This document shows positions 1 through 7,583 of a stretch of 45,815 bases of DNA, in pieces. Origin of the DNA: Akkermansiaceae bacterium (lineage in GTDB: Bacteria; Verrucomicrobiota; Verrucomicrobiia; Verrucomicrobiales; Akkermansiaceae); the NCBI GenBank assembly GCA_025363295.1, contig JANYEC010000031.1, forward strand, positions 1 through 45,815, read 5' to 3'. The stretch's first letter is position 1; each line of letters opens with the position of its first letter. The position numbers and the translations under genes are program-made. Under the pieces are notes generated by a model. It saw only the letters and a list, made by a program, of their open reading frames with translations. It did no database searches and had not been told where the DNA came from.

Positions 1-78
1 ATCATCGAGATCTCCGAAGAATGGGAAACAGGCAAAATCTACCTCCAACCCGAAACCAAAAAACAACAACCGAACTAA
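1..78 (+). CDS. C-terminal tail of an unidentified protein, possibly a transposase (partial)
   Basis: Frame 1 is open from the window edge and ends at TAA 76-78, giving 25 residues. The tail has the pattern E-W-E-T-G-K-I-Y-L followed by a polar, Lys/Gln-rich end. C-termini with an E-W then R/K-x-Y-L/F pattern occur in IS256 (Mutator-type) transposases, so this may be the end of such an element. The fragment is too short to prove it. The codons are A-rich compared with the purine genes downstream, which fits mobile DNA. Confidence 0.35.
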   Translation: MIEISEEWETGKIYLQPETKKQQPN

Positions 79-107
79 CCGCAATCCTCTAGCAGTCCAG
101 ATCTCGA

Positions 108-506
108 TCAGACGATTTTACAGAAAAATATTTGCGCGGCCACTTCTCGCGGTCGGTTTGATGAGCCGTAGTAAAATATTGTGTATTCTGGTGGGACAAC
201 AGCACGGACTTCACACGCCAATTGAAAACCTCGTCGATCCCAATCTTGCCACTTAGGATCATTGGGGTTTGGCGAGGGTACGTCAGGATGGTCGGGGAAC
301 TCATCTGCCCAAGCTGAGAATCGCGTTTCGAGGTCTTCGTGTCCGGTCTCCCAATCGCCAAGGTTGATGTTCACCCCAGCTTGCCACATGTATGCGCCGC
401 AAGAATCAGGCTAAATCTTGAGAAGTCTGCATTCCTCATAGACATCCGAATCGAAATTTTCGTGGCGATGAATTGGATGCTGCTCCGTGGGCTTAGGTGT
501 GTTCAT
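108..506 (-). pseudogene. Small hypothetical gene interrupted by an in-frame TAG
   Basis: On the minus strand an ATG at 506 opens a frame (MNTPKPTEQH...) that runs 31 codons to a TAG at 411-413. The same frame then continues without shift through CGAYMWQAG to a TGA at 108-110. Together this is 133 codons with one internal stop. The downstream part, which could restart at ATG 389, has a protein-like composition: a W/G/D-rich stretch, then EVRAVVPPEY and a YYGSSNRP-like segment. The simplest reading is a nonsense mutation in a gene of about 130 codons, or translation of only the 93-residue distal part. I recognise no domain. It lies beside a possible transposase end, so decay near a mobile element is plausible. 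Confidence 0.45.
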
Positions 507-615
507 CTTGTATTCTTTACTAATAGATTTATTCGTTGCACCTACGGATGTCATATCCGGCAGCAATTCAGTTTTCCAGCAAACTGAAATAGTGCCAATT
601 CGTTAAGTAACCCTG

Positions 616-1584
616 TTAGAGAAGGCAATTCGATATTTCAGAAAGTGGGCGGACTTCGATGAAGGGGAGCCGTTTTGAAATCTCTGCGTGAGAGGGTAGA
701 TCGCGGTGGGCGTTTTCCAGAGCACACCAGGCGAAGACGGTGGCGAGCTTCGCGCAATCTGTGGCATGGTGACCTGTGGTTAGACCTGCGAGGTAACCTG
801 CTAACATCGAGTCTCCAGCGCCAACAGTGCTGATGACTTTCACGGGAGGGGCCGACGCGATGAGAGACATTTCGGGAGTGATGAAGAGTGCGCCTTGGCT
901 GCCGAGCGAGAGGATGACATGAGGAACTTTTTCCCGTTGGAGCCGGGTGGCGGCTGCGGTGCATGAGGCGATGTCCGGCAAGTCTTGGGCGAGATATTCT
1001 GCGAGTTCGTGATGGTTCGGCTTGATCAGATCCGCGCCAGATTCGATAGCGATTCTCAACACTTCGCCGCTGGTATCGGCGGCGATTTTCGCGCCGCCGG
1101 TTTTGAGGAGGACGAGGATTTCCTGAAAAAAATCCAAGCAGATCCCACTTGGCAGGCTTCCCGCAATGACACACCAACATCCGGGCTTGATCAGCTTGTG
1201 AAGTTTTTCGCGGAGCTGTTGGAGATCGGAAAGGCACGGTGCGGGGCCCGGGAAATTGATGTCGGTCGTTTCGTTAGATGATTGGTCGACGATTTTGATT
1301 CCCGTGCGTGTCTCGCCTTTGATCCAGACGAATTCATCACGGATGGTTCTGCTTTCGAAGAGCTCTTTGAAAAGGCGCGGGTTCTCTATGCCGAGAAAAC
1401 CCGTGGCAGTGGTGGGAATACCGTAAGCGCCGAGCATGGCGGAGACGTTGACCCCCTTGCCGCCGGGCTGGCGGTGGAAATCGCTGCTCCGGTTGACGCT
1501 GCCGACCTGAAGGCGATCGAGGAAAACGGTCTGGTCGATGGCCGGATTCATAGTGACGGTAATGATGTCTGAATGGGTGTCCAT
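616..1584 (-). CDS. fruK: 1-phosphofructokinase (PfkB-family hexose kinase)
   Basis: 322 residues, the usual length for FruK/PfkB-family sugar-phosphate kinases, which phosphorylate fructose-1-phosphate (or a similar sugar phosphate) with ATP in the cytoplasm. The N-terminus has the NPAID substrate motif (residues 13-17) and the GGKGVN motif (41-46). The C-terminal signature TVGAGDS contains the catalytic Asp at about 258, with the anion-hole GAG before it. The start is ATG 1584 and has no good Shine-Dalgarno. It lies 40 bp downstream of purK on the same strand and may be cotranscribed. There is no PTS fructose permease in the window, so the substrate could instead be fructose-6-phosphate or tagatose-6-phosphate. 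The family is certain; the exact substrate is inferred. Confidence 0.82.
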   Translation of the reverse strand: MDTHSDIITVTMNPAIDQTVFLDRLQVGSVNRSSDFHRQPGGKGVNVSAMLGAYGIPTTATGFLGIENPRLFKELFESRTIRDEFVWIKGETRTGIKIVDQSSNETTDINFPGPAPCLSDLQQLREKLHKLIKPGCWCVIAGSLPSGICLDFFQEILVLLKTGGAKIAADTSGEVLRIAIESGADLIKPNHHELAEYLAQDLPDIASCTAAATRLQREKVPHVILSLGSQGALFITPEMSLIASAPPVKVISTVGAGDSMLAGYLAGLTTGHHATDCAKLATVFAWCALENAHRDLPSHAEISKRLPFIEVRPLSEISNCLL

Positions 1585-1624
1585 GAATCGGCCCGATGAA
1601 TTGTTAGCACCCTTTTCTAACTGA

Positions 1625-2776
1625 TCATTCTAGCCAAAGCGACTTCATCGCCTCCGCGCGTGCGAGAGCATTTTCCACAGTGGTTCCGAGGAAATTGACG
1701 TGGCCCATTTTCCGGCGTCCTCTGGCGTGGCGCTTGCCGTAGAGGTGCAGGCTTGCTTCGCCGTCCTCGAACAAGGGCAACCAGTCCGGAGGGGTCATTT
1801 CCTCCGGCCACATATCGCCTAACAAATTAAGCATCACCACCGGGGAGAGCAAACGCGTGGAGCCTAACGGAAGACCGATCACTGCGCGGAGCTGTTGCTC
1901 GAATTGTGAAGTCGCGCATGCATCCAGCGTGTGGTGGCCCGAGTTATGCGGGCGAGGGGCCATTTCATTTACGAGCAAGGTGCCATCCGTTTTCAGAAAA
2001 AATTCCACGCCGAGGATTCCGCGATAATCGAGTGCATCCGCCACGCGGCGAGCGATGGCGGCGGCTTCCAAAGCGACCGCCGGGGAGATCCGAGCGGGGA
2101 CAATCGAGACGTCCAAAATATGGTGGCGATGACGATTTTCCGAAGGATCGTAGGTCACGGTAACCCCATCTGCCCCGCGCGCTGCCATCACTGAAAGCTC
2201 CTTTTCAAAGGGAACCCACGCCTCTAACACTGCACGCGACGCATCGAATGCGGCCCAGATTTTTTCCGGATCTTCATCGCCTTCGAGTTTGAGCTGGCCC
2301 TTGCCATCATAACCGAAATCTGCGGTTTTGAGGACGCCGGGGCCGTTGAGTTCTTTCATCGCGGCAGCGAGATCTAACGCGTTGGAGATCACGGCGAACC
2401 AGGTGTGCGGAATGTTATTTTCACGCAGGAAATTTTTCTCACGCTCACGATTCTGACAGATGCAGATGGCGTGCGGCGATGGAAAGAGTCCGGTGCATCT
2501 AGCAACTTTTTCTAACGTGTGGCACGGAATGTTTTCAAACTCCACGGTCGAAACCGTCACGCGGCTGCAGAAATCCTGGAGCGCGTCTGGATCGTCGAAT
2601 GGGAGGTCGATCACCTCATCGGCGCATTCCACGGCTGGAGCCTCAAGCCCGCCGGTCCAGATGACCGTGCGCACGCCCAAACGACGAGCGGCGAGAGCGA
2701 TCATGCGGCCAAGCTGGCCACCACCAATGACGCCGACGACACAATGCGGCGCGTGAATAGGAAGAAAAGAAGGCAT
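1625..2776 (-). CDS. purK: 5-(carboxyamino)imidazole ribonucleotide synthase PurK
   Basis: ATP-grasp enzyme of de novo purine synthesis. It carboxylates AIR to N5-CAIR using ATP and bicarbonate. The N-terminal nucleotide-binding motif GGGQLGRM lies near residues 18-25. It is followed by the ATP-grasp lysine region (GVLKTADFGYDGKGQ) and the Mg-binding NEMAPRPHNSGH motif, all typical of PurK. The chosen ATG at 2776 gives 383 residues. An in-frame TTG at 2788 would add four residues and overlap the purE stop. purE ends at 2781, so the two genes are nearly contiguous and surely cotranscribed. PurK works with the class I PurE upstream. Confidence 0.93.
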   Translation of the reverse strand: MPSFLPIHAPHCVVGVIGGGQLGRMIALAARRLGVRTVIWTGGLEAPAVECADEVIDLPFDDPDALQDFCSRVTVSTVEFENIPCHTLEKVARCTGLFPSPHAICICQNREREKNFLRENNIPHTWFAVISNALDLAAAMKELNGPGVLKTADFGYDGKGQLKLEGDEDPEKIWAAFDASRAVLEAWVPFEKELSVMAARGADGVTVTYDPSENRHRHHILDVSIVPARISPAVALEAAAIARRVADALDYRGILGVEFFLKTDGTLLVNEMAPRPHNSGHHTLDACATSQFEQQLRAVIGLPLGSTRLLSPVVMLNLLGDMWPEEMTPPDWLPLFEDGEASLHLYGKRHARGRRKMGHVNFLGTTVENALARAEAMKSLWLE

Positions 2777-2780
2777 GAAA

Positions 2781-3287
2781 TCAGTCAATGGGATCGAGAG
2801 AAGGGAGCACGGCGGATTTCACAGCCGCGGTCTGGTTTTTGCGAAACTCCGCGAGTTTTCCCGCAAGTTCTGGGTTTTCATTTGCGAGCATGGCCACCGC
2901 AAAAAGCGCAGCATTGATCGAGCCAGCCTTGCCAATGGCGAAGGTGGCCGTCGGGATTCCGGCGGGCATTTGCACGATGGAGAGCAGGGAGTCCACCCCT
3001 TGCAGCGCCTTGGATTCCACTGGCACGCCGAGCACCGGGATATCGGTGATGGCAGCCGTCATCCCCGGCAAATGCGCGGCCCCCCCGGCTCCGGCAATGA
3101 TGCATTTCAGCCCCCTGTTGCGGGCCGTTTCCGCGTAGGAAACCAGCTTGTCCGGCGTGCGGTGAGCGCTCACGACCTCCGCCTCCCAAGCTACGCCGAA
3201 GTCACGCAAGGTGCGGGCGGCGTGTTCCATCGTCGGCCAATCCGACGTGCTTCCCATGATGATTCCCACGACTGGCGCTGCGTTCAT
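2781..3287 (-). CDS. purE: N5-carboxyaminoimidazole ribonucleotide mutase PurE (class I)
   Basis: Catalyses N5-CAIR to CAIR, the step after PurK. The 168-residue product from ATG 3287 matches the normal PurE length. It begins with the characteristic [10 protein letters not shown] motif, followed by SAHRTPDK (catalytic His), the glycine-rich [12 protein letters not shown] loop and [11 protein letters not shown]. The frame extends upstream to a GTG at 3353, but those 22 residues have no counterpart in PurE, so ATG 3287 is preferred. It is the first gene of purE-purK(-fruK) on the minus strand. The pairing with purK indicates the bacterial two-step route rather than the class II PurE of animals. 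Confidence 0.95.
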   Translation of the reverse strand: MNAAPVVGIIMGSTSDWPTMEHAARTLRDFGVAWEAEVVSAHRTPDKLVSYAETARNRGLKCIIAGAGGAAHLPGMTAAITDIPVLGVPVESKALQGVDSLLSIVQMPAGIPTATFAIGKAGSINAALFAVAMLANENPELAGKLAEFRKNQTAAVKSAVLPSLDPID

Positions 3288-3397
3288 GGGCGCAGAGTGG
3301 CGGAGTGTCTGCCAGACGTCAATACGTTGGGTAAACCACCTCCGGGGCACCACGCTCTGGTTTCACCCCAAAATTCTCGGATGAGCACCTCGGGGAA

Positions 3398-4228
3398 TCA
3401 ATGCACGTCCCACGAGTGCTTTTCCCAAAATTCATTTAACTCACCGAGTGAGCCGTTGAAGGCATTGTGCTCTAACGGACGGTCCATCGAGCCAAAGTAA
3501 GCGGGCGATTTCCAAGGCCCGTGATGGTAATGTTTTGAAACCGATCTGCCGGACCATTCGACACCGGCGTATTGCCAGATGGCCCAGTCCTTCCAGACGC
3601 CGTAGGCACTCATGAGTTGTTTCGGTGTTTCAAAAGCGGAAGAGTTAGAGTAAAGTGCGAGCCAGTAAGGGCATTGGCTGATGCGGTTTTTCTGTGAGGA
3701 GGACGCGCAACAAAGTGAGCTGCGGAGGCGATCGCTATTTTCCAGATAGATCACGGGCAGCACTCCGGTGCGTTGTTCGACGCGGTCGATGAAAGCGACC
3801 AGATCCGCAGGGGTGGACTTGGTATCAAAGTCGCCGACAAGCAGGACTTTTCTACCCGGCGAGATCTGCCGGAGTCGATCGATGTATTGATCGGCTTGAG
3901 CGACCGGGCTGGAAGATTTCAGGACAAAATAGTAGGTGCCGAGCCTCATGCCTTCCCGATGGGCGGCACTGAGAAAATCCGCGCATTTGTCATCCAGCAC
4001 GAGACCCTTGCCGCAACGCGCGATCAAGCCATGTGCGCCGTTGCGTTTCAGAGCGGAGACATCAGTGGAGGAAAATGAATCGCCGGAGCGTTGTCTTTCT
4101 TTCGGATCGTAGGACGAGACATTGACGATTTTCGGCGCTGCGTTGAGCCCCACGCTGCCGTAACCGCCACCGCAACTGTTTAATAGAAACGGAACAAATC
4201 CTGCTAGAAAAAGTTTCGGTAAACGCAT
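3398..4228 (-). CDS. GH25-like (lysozyme-fold) lipoprotein
   Basis: 276 residues. The N-terminus MRLPKLFLAGFVPFLLNSC is a lipoprotein signal peptide, with lipid-acceptor Cys19 in a slightly atypical LNSC lipobox followed by GGG. The body looks like a GH25 (Chalaropsis-type lysozyme) TIM barrel. It has an early segment where a domain position is followed by GAHGLIARCGKG, then A-H-R-E-G-M-R-L-G-T-Y-Y-F, a DFD strand, and a late WAIWQYAGVEWSG segment typical of the family's C-terminal end. The usual D-x-E catalytic pair appears as D-F-D, so muramidase activity is uncertain. It is monocistronic or loosely linked to the purE cluster. Likely location: outer membrane, periplasmic face. Confidence 0.6.
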   Translation of the reverse strand: MRLPKLFLAGFVPFLLNSCGGGYGSVGLNAAPKIVNVSSYDPKERQRSGDSFSSTDVSALKRNGAHGLIARCGKGLVLDDKCADFLSAAHREGMRLGTYYFVLKSSSPVAQADQYIDRLRQISPGRKVLLVGDFDTKSTPADLVAFIDRVEQRTGVLPVIYLENSDRLRSSLCCASSSQKNRISQCPYWLALYSNSSAFETPKQLMSAYGVWKDWAIWQYAGVEWSGRSVSKHYHHGPWKSPAYFGSMDRPLEHNAFNGSLGELNEFWEKHSWDVH

Positions 4229-4379
4229 GCACTACTGAATCGAAAATAATCGAGGAACGCAAGGATCGAAGCAGACGTTTCGGATTAGAGTCGCTTCACT
4301 AAAAATTCTTGCGGGATGAAATTCGTTCTCGTTAGAGATTTCCTGCCGAACTAAGATTTTTTATCTAAGGGCCCGCTGC

Positions 4380-5270
4380 TCACGGCTTCTCCACCTTGAT
4401 GCTGATAGGGCTGTGATCGGAAACTTCGCCCGGCACTTGGATCATCACCGCATCCGTTTGCTTCAGACCTTCGGTAAAAATGTAGTCGAAGGTGGTGGGT
4501 TCGAATTTGCTTTTGGCATCGGGGTGCCAAGTGAGGCGTTGCTCTTTCGGCGTGCTTGCCCAAGTGTTGAAGTAGCCGCCTTCGGTGATGATTTTCACCG
4601 CGTGACAGAGGGGAAACTGATTGTCATGATTGGTATTAAAATCGCCGCATGCGATCCAGCCAAAGATGGTATCTTTTATGAAGGCTTTTTTGATTTGATC
4701 ACGGTGGGTGAGGAGTTGATGGGCTTGGTCATCGCGCATGGCAGCGACGTTCTTAGCGCCTTCTTCGTTGTCACTGCCGCGGTTACTTTTGAAGTGATTT
4801 CCATAAACCATCAACAACCCGGCATCGGGGACGTCCAATGCGGCAAAGGTGAATCCGCGCGACATCTCGGGCATGTTCGCAGCCCATTTTTCCCACATCG
4901 CCGCGTGACATTTGAGCTTGGATGCAATCCCTATTTGCTGCGGTCGTAGCTCGCCGGTGAGTGGATCACAAAAGCTGCTCACCGCATTCACCGTCATCCC
5001 GGGCAGCACCGAGACGAGTTCGTGAAAGGCAGCCCAATCGTGGATCTCAACGCCGACGAAAATGTCCGGGTTGATTTTCACGAGCGCCTCTTGAGCGGCT
5101 TTCATGTGAGCATCCGCCTCCTTGGCCGATGCAGTTGGGCGGTGGCCTGGAAACCATTCCAGATTCCACGAAACAAACTTCAAGGGCTCGGCGGCAGCGA
5201 GCGACATCCTTGTGAAGAGCGCGATGGCTGCGAGAAGTGCGTAACGAAAGAAGCGGGCGGATTTAAGCAT
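4380..5270 (-). CDS. Secreted endonuclease/exonuclease/phosphatase-family protein
   Basis: The EEP fold comprises metal-dependent phosphodiesterases and nucleases. From ATG 5270 the protein has 296 residues and a clear signal peptide (ARFFRYALLAAIALFTRMSLAAAEP) with cleavage near AAA-EP. Family motifs appear in order: a strand ending in SWNLEW near the N-terminus, DIFVGVEIHD (metal-binding Glu), YGNHFKS (N/H), ACGDFNTNHD (catalytic D-x-N) and the C-terminal SDHSPI (catalytic D-H). All key residues are therefore present and activity is likely, in the periplasm or outside the cell. The frame extends 20 residues upstream to ATG 5330, but that would bury the signal peptide, so 5270 is preferred. 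The substrate cannot be told. Confidence 0.78.
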   Translation of the reverse strand: MLKSARFFRYALLAAIALFTRMSLAAAEPLKFVSWNLEWFPGHRPTASAKEADAHMKAAQEALVKINPDIFVGVEIHDWAAFHELVSVLPGMTVNAVSSFCDPLTGELRPQQIGIASKLKCHAAMWEKWAANMPEMSRGFTFAALDVPDAGLLMVYGNHFKSNRGSDNEEGAKNVAAMRDDQAHQLLTHRDQIKKAFIKDTIFGWIACGDFNTNHDNQFPLCHAVKIITEGGYFNTWASTPKEQRLTWHPDAKSKFEPTTFDYIFTEGLKQTDAVMIQVPGEVSDHSPISIKVEKP

Positions 5271-5595
5271 GAGCGTAGAGGTAGATACGGGGGAAACTAT
5301 ACATGCCTGACAAGAAAATACACCTGTCAACCGGGTCGCGATTCCTTACTTGAAAGCGCGAGACGTGCCAACTACCGAGGGACCTGTGGATCAAGCGTCG
5401 TTCCAGCACCGGCAATTTCACCGCCACATAGGCCTCCATCAGGCGATCGCGCCAGAAGCCGACACTGAAGCACATGCCGCAGATCCAATCCACCGATTGT
5501 GAAGCATCCGAACAGGATCCGTGAGAATTTCGTGAAATTTCATCAACAAGATGGCGCTTGAATGTTCGCGCCTCTGCCACTAGTTCAAGGGCCGC
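5271..5595. other. Gene-poor stretch between the EEP protein and a membrane protein
   Basis: No convincing gene. A minus-strand open frame (5263-5676) crosses it, but it begins inside the membrane-protein gene at 5596 and has no recognisable domain. The region should hold the divergent promoters of the two flanking genes. No specific motif was identified. Confidence 0.4.
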
Positions 5596-6201
5596 ATGGA
5601 CCCTAGGCACCCTTACCAACATTTGTCGCTTTTCACTTGGGGTCTCGTCCTCGCGGTTTGGCTGATCGGCACCCATGCTTACATGCTGGCGAAACCGGCA
5701 CGGTCACAAGATTTCCTAAAAAAATTCCCGCGCAATCCGTTCCTTGGTCAGGTTCTGCTAGGGATCGGCCTCGCGTGGTTCTGGCTGCTCATCGCGCCGT
5801 CTGGCTTTGGAAAACTGAGCGCGCTGGCGATGGACCTCGGTGAATTCAATGCCGCCAAGGGACTCCTGCGTTTGCTGGTGCCAGCCTCGTTGATTCTCGT
5901 CACCATCAGCGTGAGGGATTTCCTTGCCGTGCGTGCGCTGGGATTGCTCGGTTTAATGGCCGCCGCGCCCCTGCTCGGAGCCGCTTTTCTCAAGGACCCG
6001 CAATCCCGCCTGCTCGTGCCAATTTTCGCTTACCTCATGCTCACTGCCTCACTTTTCTGCGTCGGAATGCCCTACCTTTTCCGCGATGCAGTGACTTGGG
6101 TGACAGCCGACCAAAAGCGCTGGACTCTTCTATCAGGTGCAGGTCTGGTTTACGGCATCGCTACGCTCGTCTGTGCCTTTGCTTACTGGCGGGCGTATTG
6201 A
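5596..6201 (+). CDS. Six-helix integral membrane protein of unknown function
   Basis: 201 residues with six predicted membrane helices, at about residues 12-31, 50-68, 88-107, 109-131, 139-160 and 178-198. They are separated by short polar loops. A basic cytoplasmic-type loop (AKPARSQDFLKKFPR) follows the first helix, which suggests the N-terminus is outside and that loop inside. No catalytic motif, binding site or named domain was recognised. It stands alone between a minus-strand neighbour on the left and a repeat region on the right. Coding is supported by uninterrupted hydrophobic periodicity and codon use like that of its neighbours. Confidence 0.7.
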   Translation: MDPRHPYQHLSLFTWGLVLAVWLIGTHAYMLAKPARSQDFLKKFPRNPFLGQVLLGIGLAWFWLLIAPSGFGKLSALAMDLGEFNAAKGLLRLLVPASLILVTISVRDFLAVRALGLLGLMAAAPLLGAAFLKDPQSRLLVPIFAYLMLTASLFCVGMPYLFRDAVTWVTADQKRWTLLSGAGLVYGIATLVCAFAYWRAY

Positions 6202-6269
6202 GCACCTTTCGCGTGTTTGACACGCAGCCACTCGGCGCGCACGTGAGATGAAAGAATATTTCACAATCG

Positions 6270-6345
6270 GGTGACAGCCTTCGCAGAGGCAGCAGCAGGC
6301 TGCGTGGCCTTAAAGCGGCAGCGGGCTGCCGCAGTCCAAGGTGCT
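6270..6345. repeat. REP-like GC-rich palindromic repeat
   Basis: Positions 6315-6321 (GCGGCAG) and 6326-6332 (CTGCCGC) form a perfect 7-bp stem around a CGGG loop. Just upstream a degenerate copy of the same unit (GGCAGCAGCAGGCTGCG, about 6286-6303) gives a tandem pair. It lies between the convergent ends of the membrane-protein gene and the entericidin-like gene, the usual place for REP elements. It may also serve as a weak bidirectional terminator. Confidence 0.5.
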
Positions 6346-6361
6346 TTGCACCCACTCAAAC

Positions 6362-6538
6362 TCAGTAAACTGGCGCACCGGAAGTGTCGCCACCCCCGCC
6401 ACCGCCGGCACCTCGGGTTGCGGTTTTTTCCATCGCTTCTCCACCCATCCGCATGTCGCGGCCGAGGCCGATGAACGTGTTGCAGGAGCTAAGAAGCATC
6501 GCCGCGGCAGCCACTGTCAGCAGTAAGATTGATTTCAT
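6362..6538 (-). CDS. Entericidin A/B-family small lipoprotein
   Basis: 58 residues from ATG 6538. The signal peptide MKSILLLTVAAAAMLLSSC ends in a good LSSC lipobox. The mature part begins CNTFIGLGRDMRMGGEAM, which matches the entericidin pattern C-N-T-x2-G-x-G-x-D-x3-G-G-x-A. It ends in a Gly-rich, low-complexity tail. Entericidins are small envelope lipoproteins linked to stress and programmed lysis in enterobacteria. In this lineage the role is unknown. The frame extends upstream to 6727, but that would bury the signal peptide. A GGAG lies about 14 bases before the chosen start. It is downstream of the coiled-coil gene on the same strand. Confidence 0.75.
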   Translation of the reverse strand: MKSILLLTVAAAAMLLSSCNTFIGLGRDMRMGGEAMEKTATRGAGGGGGGDTSGAPVY

Positions 6539-6656
6539 TGAGAGTTTGCATACTCCAATTTGGGGAGCCTGCAAGCGGATTTTGTAAGCTTTGCTTAATA
6601 ATTTAGATTTGGGTGGGTTCTGGCCGGAGGAATCGCCTGCGAGGGTTGCCCAGCGG

Positions 6657-7562
6657 TTATTTTTCCAAGGAAAAGAGATCTTCAGTGATCGGCGCTTTTT
6701 CTGGAATGTCGGGCGCTGCATGGACAACCAACTCCGGAGGTGCGGCAGCTGCCTCTGCGAGTGGAGCGACCACCATGGATTCTAACGCAGCGGCCTGCTT
6801 ATTGCCCTCCAAAAGACGCAGGACCTCAGCCTTCGCCGCTGCGACGCGATCGGAATCGCCGACAGGGGCAGCGGTGACGACTGGGCCGATCTTCTTTGAG
6901 GTAACCGCCGGGCGTGATGGATCACTCATTTCAGCGAGCTGTGCCTGGGCTTTTTCTAGAGCCTCTTGGGCGGCGGCTTCGCGCTTTCTCACTTCACCGG
7001 CGAAGCGGCTGCTCACGGCGACGGACTCGCGCAAGCGCTCGATTTCCGCGTGAAGTTCGGCCGTGTTGTCAGGACGGGATTCGACAATGGCAAGCTGTTG
7101 GCGGGCTTTGGACAGCTCGTTTTCAAGGGCGAAACTGCGGTCCTTTTGGGCTTTGTCCGCATCGTTGGCGCGGCTGTTAAGATTTTTGATAGTATCTAAC
7201 GCCTTTTTCAAATCGGTCTCCAGTGCAGAAATGCGCGTCGCTCCACTTTCAATCGACTTGCGTGCGGCATCCAATTCCGCGTTCGTTTTTTCCAAACTCG
7301 CAGAAGGGACCGCAGTGGCCTTCAGGGCATCGTACTCGGACTTGAGGGCTTTGAACGAGGCCTTAGATTTCTCTAAAGCGGACTCGAGATTTTTCGAGCG
7401 ATCGCGATTCGGCGCATTGTTAGGAGCCGCTTTGGCGGGCGCAGGTTTGGTGAATGCTCCACGCAGAGACCAACCTGCTAGACCACAGACACCGGCGATG
7501 ATGGCGATCTGAGGAAGCAAGTTAGAGAGCTGAGAGAGTGTGGTGGTAGTTTCGGCTAACAT
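6657..7562 (-). CDS. Membrane-anchored coiled-coil protein
   Basis: 301 residues. One transmembrane segment near the N-terminus (about residues 14-34, LLPQIAIIAGVCGLAGWSL) is followed by a basic, Ala/Pro-rich linker. A long coiled coil then runs from about 55 to 215, with Leu/Ala/Glu/Lys heptads and no glycine or proline breaks. The C-terminal 85 residues are Ala/Pro-rich and acidic. The layout recalls cell-division or envelope scaffold proteins, but no family was recognised. It lies between the MBL/beta-CASP gene (20 bp upstream) and the entericidin-like gene on the same strand. Confidence 0.7.
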   Translation of the reverse strand: MLAETTTTLSQLSNLLPQIAIIAGVCGLAGWSLRGAFTKPAPAKAAPNNAPNRDRSKNLESALEKSKASFKALKSEYDALKATAVPSASLEKTNAELDAARKSIESGATRISALETDLKKALDTIKNLNSRANDADKAQKDRSFALENELSKARQQLAIVESRPDNTAELHAEIERLRESVAVSSRFAGEVRKREAAAQEALEKAQAQLAEMSDPSRPAVTSKKIGPVVTAAPVGDSDRVAAAKAEVLRLLEGNKQAAALESMVVAPLAEAAAAPPELVVHAAPDIPEKAPITEDLFSLEK

Positions 7563-7583
7563 TTTTGGTTGGGCTAGAGTTTG

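Noticed and set aside
5263..5676. Minus-strand ORF of 137 residues with some protein-like segments
   Set aside because: It starts within the membrane-protein gene on the opposite strand, has no domain and no supported start. Kept only as a gap note.
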